DNA from: Ornithinibacillus halophilus
GTDB taxonomy: Bacteria; Bacillota; Bacilli; Bacillales; Amphibacillaceae
Direction: 5' to 3'
Assembly (NCBI RefSeq): GCF_900129485.1
Contig: NZ_FQVW01000005.1
Coordinates: 1-64,000, forward strand
DNA length: 64,000 nt
The notes beneath the pieces are model-generated. The model had not been told where the DNA came from. It did not search any database and saw only the letters and a list, made by a program, of their open reading frames with translations. Made by a program: the position numbers and the translations under genes. Positions 52,413 through 60,097 of this stretch are shown here, piece after piece (position 1 is the stretch's first letter; every line of letters starts with the position of its first letter).

Positions 52413-54314
52413 TTAAAATTGCTGCATTTCTGCTTTTTCACCATAGGCAATTTTAAATACACAGTTTTTGCCAAAGCTTTTCGCATCATACAGCGCTTTA
52501 TCTGCTCGAATAAAGAAATCTTTTGCTGTATCATTATCTACACTCTTCCAAGTAGACACACCAGCGGAAACTGTCACTGCAGGTTCAGTAAAACTCTCTA
52601 TCTGTTTCCGAATAACACCAGCCAAATTTACACCTGCATTTATATCACTATCAGGAAGGTAAACTGCTAGTTCTTCTCCACCCCATCTTGCTCCTACATC
52701 AGCATCATTAATGTTCATCAATATAATATTAGCTACTTGTTTAATCACTTCATCCCCAACATAGTGCCCATGTGTATCATTGACTATTTTAAAATCATCG
52801 ATATCAAATAAAATAAGTGTTCCCATTTCTCCCGAATTCATATGTTTACGAATTTGTTCATCTAAATAATTCCTTGAGAACAACTGTGTTAAATAATCTG
52901 TAGAAACAGCTCTTTCTAATTGTTCTTTTAAAATTGTATTTAATACTGCTAAAGTAGAATGTCGAATAAGTGACTGTAATAATTTATAACTATTAAATGA
53001 AAAAGCATAAGTCTTCTCATGTAGAATGATAACAACTCCATGGATTATTTCTGCATGTTCCATCGGGATAACCATGACTGATTTATAAGCCACAGGATTC
53101 TCCCAAGTAAATTCTCCAGAAAATGTAGACTCTCTCGTTTCGAGTGTCTTTTCAAATAAATCTACTCCTAAATTCCTACCATCACGTGTATTAAAGAAAT
53201 CTGTCGTTCCAGATAAAAAGTCAATTCCAGCTTCTTTATTTCCACTAGAATATAAAAAAGCAATTTCGGATGGTTGGCATGCATCAATTACTTTATTTTT
53301 AACTAAATGCGTAATTTCTGTTAGTTGTAGATTTGAATTTAATTGATGTGAGGTATCATTAATAAGCTTTAAATCTTTCACTAGATGCTTTGATTCTTGA
53401 TATAGAGTTGTTCTTTCGATAGCCTTTCCAGCTGCTTGTACAAAATTTTCAATGAAGGCAATCTCATCATCTGAAAACTCCATAACTACCGGTGTTATTA
53501 TTTCTAATACTCCGTATACACCCTGTTCACCTGTTAACGGGGCAAAAAGGCTAGTGTTTTGTTCATTGTACCTATTCTCGATTTGTAACTCACCACTAAT
53601 AAACGCTTCCGTACTGACACGTTTTGTATCATCATCACTAAACTCTAACAATTTTACCGGTAATCTTGGATCGGCATCATAATCTTGCGAGAGTAATAAA
53701 TAGTATGAAAAGTCAGGATACACTCGTCTTATCGATTTTATTATTTCTGTGAGAATCTCATTATTATCTCTTGCAGAGGCAAATTTTAAGACAAGTTCAT
53801 ACAAAAAACGATTTTTCTCAATCGTTGTCTCCATTCGATACCTGTCATAAGTACTATATATTACTCTTTCAGTTTCTATTTTAATTACTTTCATTATATT
53901 TACGGGAGGGGTTTTCACATTATTATTAAACAAAAAACACAAAAATCCTATAGCTCCCTTTTTTGGCTGCAACGGGATGATAAGGGGATGTATTTCATTA
54001 TCTTCTATTTGAAGTACATCACATTGATTCACAGGAAATTGTACATGACTATTATTAATTGTCATCGTATAAAAACTTTGTTTATCAATAATACTCCGAA
54101 GTAATGACGTCGTATCTACATCACCAGTTGCTGTTTCTAATGTAAAATAATTTGATCCAGTTTGATATCTATATAGGCCTATTGTTTTACATGGAACGAC
54201 ATCTAGTAATAGTTTCACTAAACCAGAATAGAATTTTTCATTACTATTAAATGTATTAACATTTGTCATTAATTCATAATATTTAATTTTTATCATGGTA
54301 CTTAATTCTTCCAT
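52413..54314 (-). CDS. ytrP: GAF-GGDEF protein, probable diguanylate cyclase (YtrP-like)
   Basis: A 633-aa cytoplasmic protein with N-terminal GAF-like sensor regions (about 1-150, 160-310, 320-460) and a C-terminal GGDEF domain (about 470-633). The signature is an intact GGEEL (545-549) in RWGGEELAVYLPDSD, and the metal aspartate is in LILFDIDDFKIVNDTHGH. It could therefore make c-di-GMP. The start has AGGTGA upstream. It lies 18 kb from a pilus locus whose PilB has an MshEN-like domain. A ligand for the GAF domains is not evident. Confidence 0.88.
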   Translation of the reverse strand: MEELSTMIKIKYYELMTNVNTFNSNEKFYSGLVKLLLDVVPCKTIGLYRYQTGSNYFTLETATGDVDTTSLLRSIIDKQSFYTMTINNSHVQFPVNQCDVLQIEDNEIHPLIIPLQPKKGAIGFLCFLFNNNVKTPPVNIMKVIKIETERVIYSTYDRYRMETTIEKNRFLYELVLKFASARDNNEILTEIIKSIRRVYPDFSYYLLLSQDYDADPRLPVKLLEFSDDDTKRVSTEAFISGELQIENRYNEQNTSLFAPLTGEQGVYGVLEIITPVVMEFSDDEIAFIENFVQAAGKAIERTTLYQESKHLVKDLKLINDTSHQLNSNLQLTEITHLVKNKVIDACQPSEIAFLYSSGNKEAGIDFLSGTTDFFNTRDGRNLGVDLFEKTLETRESTFSGEFTWENPVAYKSVMVIPMEHAEIIHGVVIILHEKTYAFSFNSYKLLQSLIRHSTLAVLNTILKEQLERAVSTDYLTQLFSRNYLDEQIRKHMNSGEMGTLILFDIDDFKIVNDTHGHYVGDEVIKQVANIILMNINDADVGARWGGEELAVYLPDSDINAGVNLAGVIRKQIESFTEPAVTVSAGVSTWKSVDNDTAKDFFIRADKALYDAKSFGKNCVFKIAYGEKAEMQQF

Positions 54315-54566
54315 AATATATCACCTATTATTCGTTTATCCCATATCTATGGTAGACTATAACCATCAGGTATGAGTGATATTAAAACATCAAATATTTT
54401 AAGTATAAAGAATCTAATTAAAATCAATTTCGCAAAAATAGTAATATATTACCTATTATATAGCAAAAGTCACAGATTTCCTATTAAGTATGGAAACTTT
54501 TCAAAATTCTTTTATATTCACTTTCCTTCTGATTTAAACGATATTTATCTATTTCTAAGAAAAACA
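54315..54566. other. Gap upstream of rpsD
   Basis: This AT-rich stretch between the GGDEF gene and the rpsD promoter has stop codons in every frame and no gene that I can support. It should hold the GGDEF gene promoter near 54330-54380, but I cannot place it. Confidence 0.5.
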
Positions 54567-54595
54567 TTGACTTCACATTAAAAAACTTATATACT
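54567..54595 (+). promoter_or_regulatory. SigA promoter of rpsD
   Basis: -35 TTGACT (54567-54572), 17-bp spacer, -10 TATACT (54590-54595). Transcription should start near 54602, which gives a leader of about 180 nt. Confidence 0.85.
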
Positions 54596-54604
54596 ATTCC
54601 TTGT

Positions 54605-54783
54605 GTAAAATAATTAGGTAGCCTATGTGACTCGTCGCTTGCCCCCATTTTGTTCCTCAAAGTATGAGGTGTATCGTGTAACTCTCTGCTGCTGGAGCGA
54701 TGGTACATGAAAACAAAATGGACAACGAAAAGATCACGGTTGTTTTTATTTTATGCAAATAAAATAAAAGGAGGAAATGTCCT
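54605..54783 (+). promoter_or_regulatory. S4-type autoregulatory leader of rpsD
   Basis: The leader contains a hairpin (CCTCA/TGAGG, 54655-54669) and a long-range helix CCATTTTGTT (54645-54654) with AACAAAATGG (54712-54721), consistent with the pseudoknot by which S4 represses its own gene in Bacillus. A strong ribosome site (AGGAGG) follows at 54769. Confidence 0.7.
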
Positions 54784-55386
54784 ATGGCACGATATACTGG
54801 TCCTATTTGGAAAAAATCACGTCGTCTTGGCATTTCATTAACTGGAACTGGCAAAGAGCTAGATAAACGCCCATACGCTCCTGGGCAACATGGAGCAAAC
54901 CAACGCAGAAAAATCTCTGAGTATGGTTTACAATTACAAGAGAAACAAAAACTACGCTTTATGTATGGATTAAACGAACGTCAATTCCGTACTCTATTTG
55001 ATAGAGCTGGTAAAATGAAAGGTGTTCATGGTGAAAACTTCATGATTCTTCTTGATTCTCGCCTTGATAACCTTGTTTATCGTCTTGGTCTTGCTCGTAC
55101 ACGCAGACAAGCTCGTCAGCTTGTAAACCATGGCCACATTACAGTTGATGGATCACGCGTTGATATTCCATCTTACCTAGTAAAACCTGGTCAAACAATT
55201 GGTTTACGTGAAAAGTCTAAAAACCTAGACATTATTAAAGAAGCTATTGAAGCGAATAACTTCGTACCTGAATATCTTACATTTGATGAAAACAAATTAG
55301 AAGGTACATTCAATCGCTTACCAGAACGTTCTGAGCTTCCTGGTGAAATTTCAGAACAACTTATCGTTGAGTTCTACTCTCGTTAA
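54784..55386 (+). CDS. rpsD: Ribosomal protein S4
   Basis: A 200-aa primary 16S rRNA-binding protein of the 30S subunit. The N-terminal motif [20 protein letters not shown] and the S4 domain (about 90-160; [20 protein letters not shown]) are complete. It is the zinc-free C-minus form because the four N-terminal cysteines are absent. Single gene with its own promoter, autoregulatory leader and terminator. Confidence 0.98.
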   Translation: MARYTGPIWKKSRRLGISLTGTGKELDKRPYAPGQHGANQRRKISEYGLQLQEKQKLRFMYGLNERQFRTLFDRAGKMKGVHGENFMILLDSRLDNLVYRLGLARTRRQARQLVNHGHITVDGSRVDIPSYLVKPGQTIGLREKSKNLDIIKEAIEANNFVPEYLTFDENKLEGTFNRLPERSELPGEISEQLIVEFYSR

Positions 55387-55401
55387 TAGATTAACTTTTA
55401 A

Positions 55402-55433
55402 AACCAGATTCCTTATAGGAGTCTGGTTTTTTA
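55402..55433 (+). terminator. Intrinsic terminator of rpsD
   Basis: AAAACCAGATTCC pairs with GGAGTCTGGTTTT around a short loop, followed by a run of T. Confidence 0.9.
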
Positions 55434-55502
55434 CATACTTTAATCACAAAAGATTCCTTTCGGGGCACCGAGCACCACTTTCTATAATAATTAATCCAAA
55501 AA

Positions 55503-55540
55503 AATCCAGATGAAAATCTAATTTCATCTGGATTTTTAAT
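55503..55540 (-). terminator. Intrinsic terminator of the peptidase gene
   Basis: AAATCCAGATGAAA pairs with TTTCATCTGGATTT around a CTAA-rich loop. On the minus strand a T tract follows. It lies 10 bp after the peptidase stop. Confidence 0.88.
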
Positions 55541-55550
55541 TCCTTTAATA

Positions 55551-56651
55551 TTAATCAATTATTTGCAGTTCTTTTGGAAACTTAGTTAACGTTTCATACC
55601 CATCTTTCGTAATTAGGACATCATCTTCAATTCGAACTCCACCAACATCTGGAAGGTATATACCCGGCTCGATTGTATATACCATACCTTCTTTTAATGT
55701 TCCATCATTTAGATGACTCATTGAAGGAAATTCATGTACATTGATTCCCATTCCATGACCAATGCGGTGCGGGAAATACTCACCATACCCTGCTTCAGTT
55801 ATCACATCACGAGCAGCAATATCTAGATCTCCAATTCTGGTACCAGGTTTACTAGCTTCTAGAGAAGCCATTTGTGCTTTCAATACAGTATCGTAAATTT
55901 CCCTCTGTTCTTCAGTAATTGATTTAAATGCTACTGTTCTAGTAATATCGGAACAATACCCATCTAAGACCACCCCTAAATCAAACAACACCATGTCTCC
56001 TGCTTTTAGTTTACGGTCTCCGGGATTTCCATGTGGATCTCCGGATTTCTCTCCAAACAGAACCATCGTGGAAAATGACATTTCACGAATACCTTTTTTC
56101 TTAAGTTCAAACTCTATTTTTGCTAGAACTTCCATTTCAGTAATTCCTTCAGTTAATGCTTCCACACCAACCTGAACGCCATAATCTGCCATTTCAGTAG
56201 CTCTTTTAATAACTTCTATTTCACTTTCATTTTTTACGACACGCATTTCATTTAACTTATCTTCCACAGATATCACTTTTGCATCTGGGAATAGGTTTAA
56301 TAATGCCTCACTACGCCCGTATGATAATATCTCTTTTTCTAGCGTCACTGTATTAACAAAATCCAACTTCCTAGATTCGATAATTGTACGAATAAGCTCC
56401 CATGGATTTTCATGATCAGAATACCCAACAATCTCATGCTTCCAACCTTCACGTTTCAATTGATTGACTTCCATCGCCGGTAAAACGAACAATGGCTCAG
56501 ATTGTTTAAAAACAAATATCCCCATTAAACGTTCATGTGGATCAGTATAGAAATTTGATAGATAATACACATTTTCTTTTGAATTGATAAAGGCAACATC
56601 GACATTTTCATCATTCAACCAAGTTGTTAGTGTTTTTAAACGTTCATTCAT
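55551..56651 (-). CDS. M24 family Xaa-Pro peptidase
   Basis: A 366-aa metallopeptidase of the PepQ/YkvY type that cleaves dipeptides ending in proline. The creatinase N-domain (1-130) precedes the catalytic pita-bread domain with metal ligands in FDLGVVLDGYCSDITRT, GHGMGINVHEFP (His), YTIEPGIYLP (Glu) and VRIEDDV (Glu). The two aspartates, one histidine and two glutamates are all present. It starts 13 bp after the sodium symporter gene, so the two are surely cotranscribed. Confidence 0.92.
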   Translation of the reverse strand: MNERLKTLTTWLNDENVDVAFINSKENVYYLSNFYTDPHERLMGIFVFKQSEPLFVLPAMEVNQLKREGWKHEIVGYSDHENPWELIRTIIESRKLDFVNTVTLEKEILSYGRSEALLNLFPDAKVISVEDKLNEMRVVKNESEIEVIKRATEMADYGVQVGVEALTEGITEMEVLAKIEFELKKKGIREMSFSTMVLFGEKSGDPHGNPGDRKLKAGDMVLFDLGVVLDGYCSDITRTVAFKSITEEQREIYDTVLKAQMASLEASKPGTRIGDLDIAARDVITEAGYGEYFPHRIGHGMGINVHEFPSMSHLNDGTLKEGMVYTIEPGIYLPDVGGVRIEDDVLITKDGYETLTKFPKELQIID

Positions 56652-56664
56652 TCTTTAACACCCC

Positions 56665-58050
56665 TTATTTTTTCTTTTGTGTTGCAAGAGATACTACAAT
56701 AAGAACAATAATGGCAATTGGAACCGATATTACGGAACTATTTAAGTCAAATGGAGTATTAAGCACTAGTTCCCATACCAATGTTGTAACAACACCTGCA
56801 ACCATTGAAGTAATACCGCCTAGCTTTGTAACACGTTTCCAGAAGAATACAGCTAATATTGCTGGAGTTATACCTGCACCATATACGGTATAAGAATACA
56901 TTTGTACTTCTAAGACAGTTGGGAAGTAGCTAATTAATAGATATGATATCACACCTAAAATAACAATAAACAGCTTAGTCATCACCATTTGCTTTTTGTC
57001 GGTGGCATTTTTGTTAATATACTTCCCATATATATCATACGTCATATTCGTTGCTGCAGAAAGTAAATAAGAGTTACCCGTTGTAATAATAAAGGCTGCA
57101 GCTGCCGCAAGTAGTATCCCACCTACTCCTAGTGGTAGTGCCAGTGTAGTTGCCATTAATGCCATACCGGGATCAATATCTGGAAAAATAGAACGAGATG
57201 CAAAAGCAATGATAGATATTGCTGGTGAAATTAATAGCATAACTAATAGCCAACTTAATGCTGCTCGTTTGGAAGACTTATCCCCTTTTGATGCTGCTAG
57301 TCTTTGATACATATTTTGGTCACTTAATAATAGGAATAATGATGGTAATAAGTAACCAATTAGTTGAACTGTAGTTAATCCACCAGTCACTGTCGTATGT
57401 GAATCTGGAACATTAGCAATAATTGAGTCCCATCCACCTGCGACTGATATAATGATTGGTACCGTAATTAGTAGGCCCCCCACCATCAAGAAACCACTAA
57501 TCGCATCGGTTTGTGATACGGACCGAAGTCCACCAATCATTGCAAGAAAGATAATTAATACAGCTGCAATAATCGTACCTAATTGAACACTCATTCCTGT
57601 TGTCAGGTTTAAAATAAATCCAAGACCTGTCATTTGATATGAAACAATACCAACATATGCTAGAATCACTATAATACTTGCTAGATTACGAGCAGAAGTA
57701 CCATATTTAGCTTCTAAAATACCAGAGATTGTATACTTTCCAAAGGCCCTGATTTTTGGAGCTATGATATATAGTACTAGAATACCAACTATTGTGGGTA
57801 TCATTAACATGAAAGATGGAATAATTCCAAAACTGTAAGAAACGGACGTTTCACCACCTGATATACTTCCACTACCTGTCCAAGTAGCTAGTAGGGTCCC
57901 CATTAATACTAGTGGGCCTAAACTTTTTCCTGCAAGAATAAAATCCTTACTATTTGATACTTTCTTTGACATATAAATCCCAATGCCAATCATTAATACA
58001 GCATATATCCCAATAAACCATAGTAATTGTGGATTAGCCTGTAATTCCAT
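56665..58050 (-). CDS. Sodium:solute symporter (SSS family)
   Basis: A 461-aa membrane carrier with about 13 helices. Conserved sites include LLATWTGSGSISGGETSVSY (helix 2, sodium site), GGLRSVSQTD and ITTGNSYLLSAATNM (helix 8). Related to the PutP/PanF group; the substrate is not readable from sequence. Operon with the Xaa-Pro peptidase suggests proline, a small peptide or a compatible solute. In a salt-loving Bacillaceae proline uptake would be plausible. Confidence 0.88.
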   Translation of the reverse strand: MELQANPQLLWFIGIYAVLMIGIGIYMSKKVSNSKDFILAGKSLGPLVLMGTLLATWTGSGSISGGETSVSYSFGIIPSFMLMIPTIVGILVLYIIAPKIRAFGKYTISGILEAKYGTSARNLASIIVILAYVGIVSYQMTGLGFILNLTTGMSVQLGTIIAAVLIIFLAMIGGLRSVSQTDAISGFLMVGGLLITVPIIISVAGGWDSIIANVPDSHTTVTGGLTTVQLIGYLLPSLFLLLSDQNMYQRLAASKGDKSSKRAALSWLLVMLLISPAISIIAFASRSIFPDIDPGMALMATTLALPLGVGGILLAAAAAFIITTGNSYLLSAATNMTYDIYGKYINKNATDKKQMVMTKLFIVILGVISYLLISYFPTVLEVQMYSYTVYGAGITPAILAVFFWKRVTKLGGITSMVAGVVTTLVWELVLNTPFDLNSSVISVPIAIIVLIVVSLATQKKK

Positions 58051-58353
58051 TTAAAGTCACTCCTGATGTAATTATTTCTACTATTTTTATTCATTCCAAA
58101 AATGAGCTATCGTTTGAAATTCTATTAGTATAGTAGATTTCATTTTGTCAACTTTAAAAGCGTAACATAGGGGATATCTCCTCTCAAATAGGTTATTATT
58201 GTATTTAGCATCAAATAACAGAAATAAATTGTCTAAGAAATAAATGAATTATCCATTCGTCAAATTTCGACAAAATACACGGTGTACCTTTAATTTATTG
58301 GTAATTAGCTGTAAATAATAATCTCTGAAGAATATACAATCATTTGAACAAAG
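58051..58353. other. Control region of the symporter operon
   Basis: The gap to the tyrS terminator has no gene. A minus-strand TTGACA (58146-58151) with TATACT (58128-58133) is the best promoter candidate, but the spacer (12 bp) is too short, so the real -10 may be a shifted box. Near-palindrome GGGGATATCTCC lies at about 58170. No function is assigned. Confidence 0.35.
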
Positions 58354-58390
58354 AAAAAAACTGGTCCAAGGTGTGAAGTCCTTGAACCAG
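58354..58390 (-). terminator. Intrinsic terminator of tyrS
   Basis: CTGGTCCAAGG (58361-58371) pairs with CCTTGAACCAG (58380-58390), followed on the minus strand by TTTTTTT. It lies 6 bp after the tyrS stop. Confidence 0.92.
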
Positions 58391-58396
58391 CTATGC

Positions 58397-59665
58397 TTAA
58401 TATTGAATTAAGAAATATTTCTTCTTCCCACGACGGATAATTGTGAACTTCTCTTCAATTTGGTCGTCTTTGGTCACAGTGTATTGCACATCTTGCTGTC
58501 TCTCACCATTAATATAGATGGCTCCATTTTGTATATCTTCTCTAGCTTGACGTTTTGATGGAGAGATTTTTGCGTTTACTAATAAATCCACCAAACCAAT
58601 TTCTACATTTTCTGCTTGGTATGTTGGAACGTCTTTAAATCCCTGTTCAATATCATCAGCAGAAAGCTGTTTTAAATCACCACTAAATAATGAGTCTGAG
58701 ATTTTTTGTGCTTGTTCTAAGGCTGCTTGACTATGAACCGTTCTTGTCATTTCTTCTGCTAAACGTTTTTGAGCAACACGATTTTCAGGACGATCATCCA
58801 CTTCCTTCTGTATTTCAGTTAACTCTTCTTCAGTAAGGAATGTGAAATAACGCAAGAACTTCATTACATCACGATCATCTGTATTGATCCAGAATTGGTA
58901 AAATTCATATGGTGAAGTTTTTTCAGGATCTAACCATACTGCTCCACCTGCTGTCTTACCAAACTTCGTACCATCTGCTTTTGTAATCAATGGAACAGTT
59001 AATCCAAATACTTTTATCTCTTCTTCTTCGTTTTCACGTGAACGACGAATCAATTCCATCCCAGCAGTAATGTTCCCCCATTGGTCACTTCCACCAATTT
59101 GTAATGTACAGTTTTCTTTCTCATATAGCTTATGGAAATCTAATGACTGAAGAATCATGTAACTAAATTCAGTAAATGAAATCCCCTGTTCAATTCTTGC
59201 TGATACAGATTCTTTAGCTAGCATGTAGTTAACACCAAAGTGTTTCCCCGCATCACGCAAGAAATCAATTACAGTCATTTCTCCAAGCCATTCTAGATTA
59301 TTTCTAACCGTAACGGCATTAGAATCTGAGTCTACTTCTAATAACTTTTCAATTTGTTGCTTTAATTTTGCGCTATATCCATTTACAACATCAGTAGTAT
59401 TAAGAGAACGCTCTGTTGAGCGACCACTTGGATCCCCTATCATTCCAGTTCCTCCACCAACTAATGCAATTGGTTTATGGCCAGCTTGTTGGAATCGTTT
59501 TAGCATCGTAATTGGTAATAAATGCCCAATATGAAGACTATCTGCAGTTGGATCGAAACCACAGTATAATGTCACTTGGTTTTCACTCAAGTGTTTTTCT
59601 AACCCTTCCCTGTCTGTAGTTTGCTGAATTAATCCTCTTTTTTCTAAATCTTGCAATATATCCAT
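58397..59665 (-). CDS. tyrS: Tyrosyl-tRNA synthetase
   Basis: A 422-aa class I synthetase that charges tRNA-Tyr. ATP-binding signatures: HIGHLLPITML and KFGKTAGG (KMSKS-type), with the substrate loop YCGFDPTADSLHIGH. The C-terminal S4-like RNA-binding domain (about 350-420) includes ISPSKRQAREDIQNGAIYIN. The gene is under a T-box leader that reads the charging state of tRNA-Tyr. Confidence 0.97.
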   Translation of the reverse strand: MDILQDLEKRGLIQQTTDREGLEKHLSENQVTLYCGFDPTADSLHIGHLLPITMLKRFQQAGHKPIALVGGGTGMIGDPSGRSTERSLNTTDVVNGYSAKLKQQIEKLLEVDSDSNAVTVRNNLEWLGEMTVIDFLRDAGKHFGVNYMLAKESVSARIEQGISFTEFSYMILQSLDFHKLYEKENCTLQIGGSDQWGNITAGMELIRRSRENEEEEIKVFGLTVPLITKADGTKFGKTAGGAVWLDPEKTSPYEFYQFWINTDDRDVMKFLRYFTFLTEEELTEIQKEVDDRPENRVAQKRLAEEMTRTVHSQAALEQAQKISDSLFSGDLKQLSADDIEQGFKDVPTYQAENVEIGLVDLLVNAKISPSKRQAREDIQNGAIYINGERQQDVQYTVTKDDQIEEKFTIIRRGKKKYFLIQY

Positions 59666-59723
59666 ACGAACACTCCTTTTTGTTAGATAAGTTTGGTATT
59701 ACAAACCTTGATTTTAAGCACTA

Positions 59724-59960
59724 AAAAAACCCGCTCCCTAATCATATAAAAGGGACGAGTTTAACACGCGGTACCACCCTTGTTGCAAAATAAAACCTTT
59801 GCCACTCTGGTATTGTTAACGATGTCGCCACCGTTTCTTTTTGAAAAAGATAACTTCCAAAAAGAAATAGCTCCAGACTGTAATTCGTATGCAAATATAT
59901 ACTAGTTTCCACCAACCACTAGTTCTCTTAAATAGGGATTTGCTATACTACTTCGATCCT
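59724..59960 (-). promoter_or_regulatory. T-box riboswitch of tyrS
   Basis: On the minus strand the leader carries the invariant T-box AGGGTGGTACCGCG (59767-59780), stem I with a GGTTGGTGGAAAC-type distal loop, and the Tyr codon TAC (59880-59882) in the specifier position GAATTACAG. The terminator stem (59724-59762; ending in seven T) follows. Uncharged tRNA-Tyr should disrupt it and allow tyrS transcription. Confidence 0.92.
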
Positions 59961-60060
59961 TCAATGCCATTCATGTTTACTTTTCATTCTTAATAAATAC
60001 CATAAAATACAGGAGAATGCAATTAATTTCATAATAATTATACCCCTAAAATGGAGCTTA

Positions 60061-60069
60061 TGCTATAAT
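60061..60069 (+). promoter_or_regulatory. Extended -10 promoter of the class A PBP gene
   Basis: TGCTATAAT (60061-60069) is an extended -10. No good -35 is seen 17 bp upstream. It lies 28 bp before the GTG start. Confidence 0.5.
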
Positions 60070-60097
60070 AAAATGTGGATTATTAGGAGGTATTATA

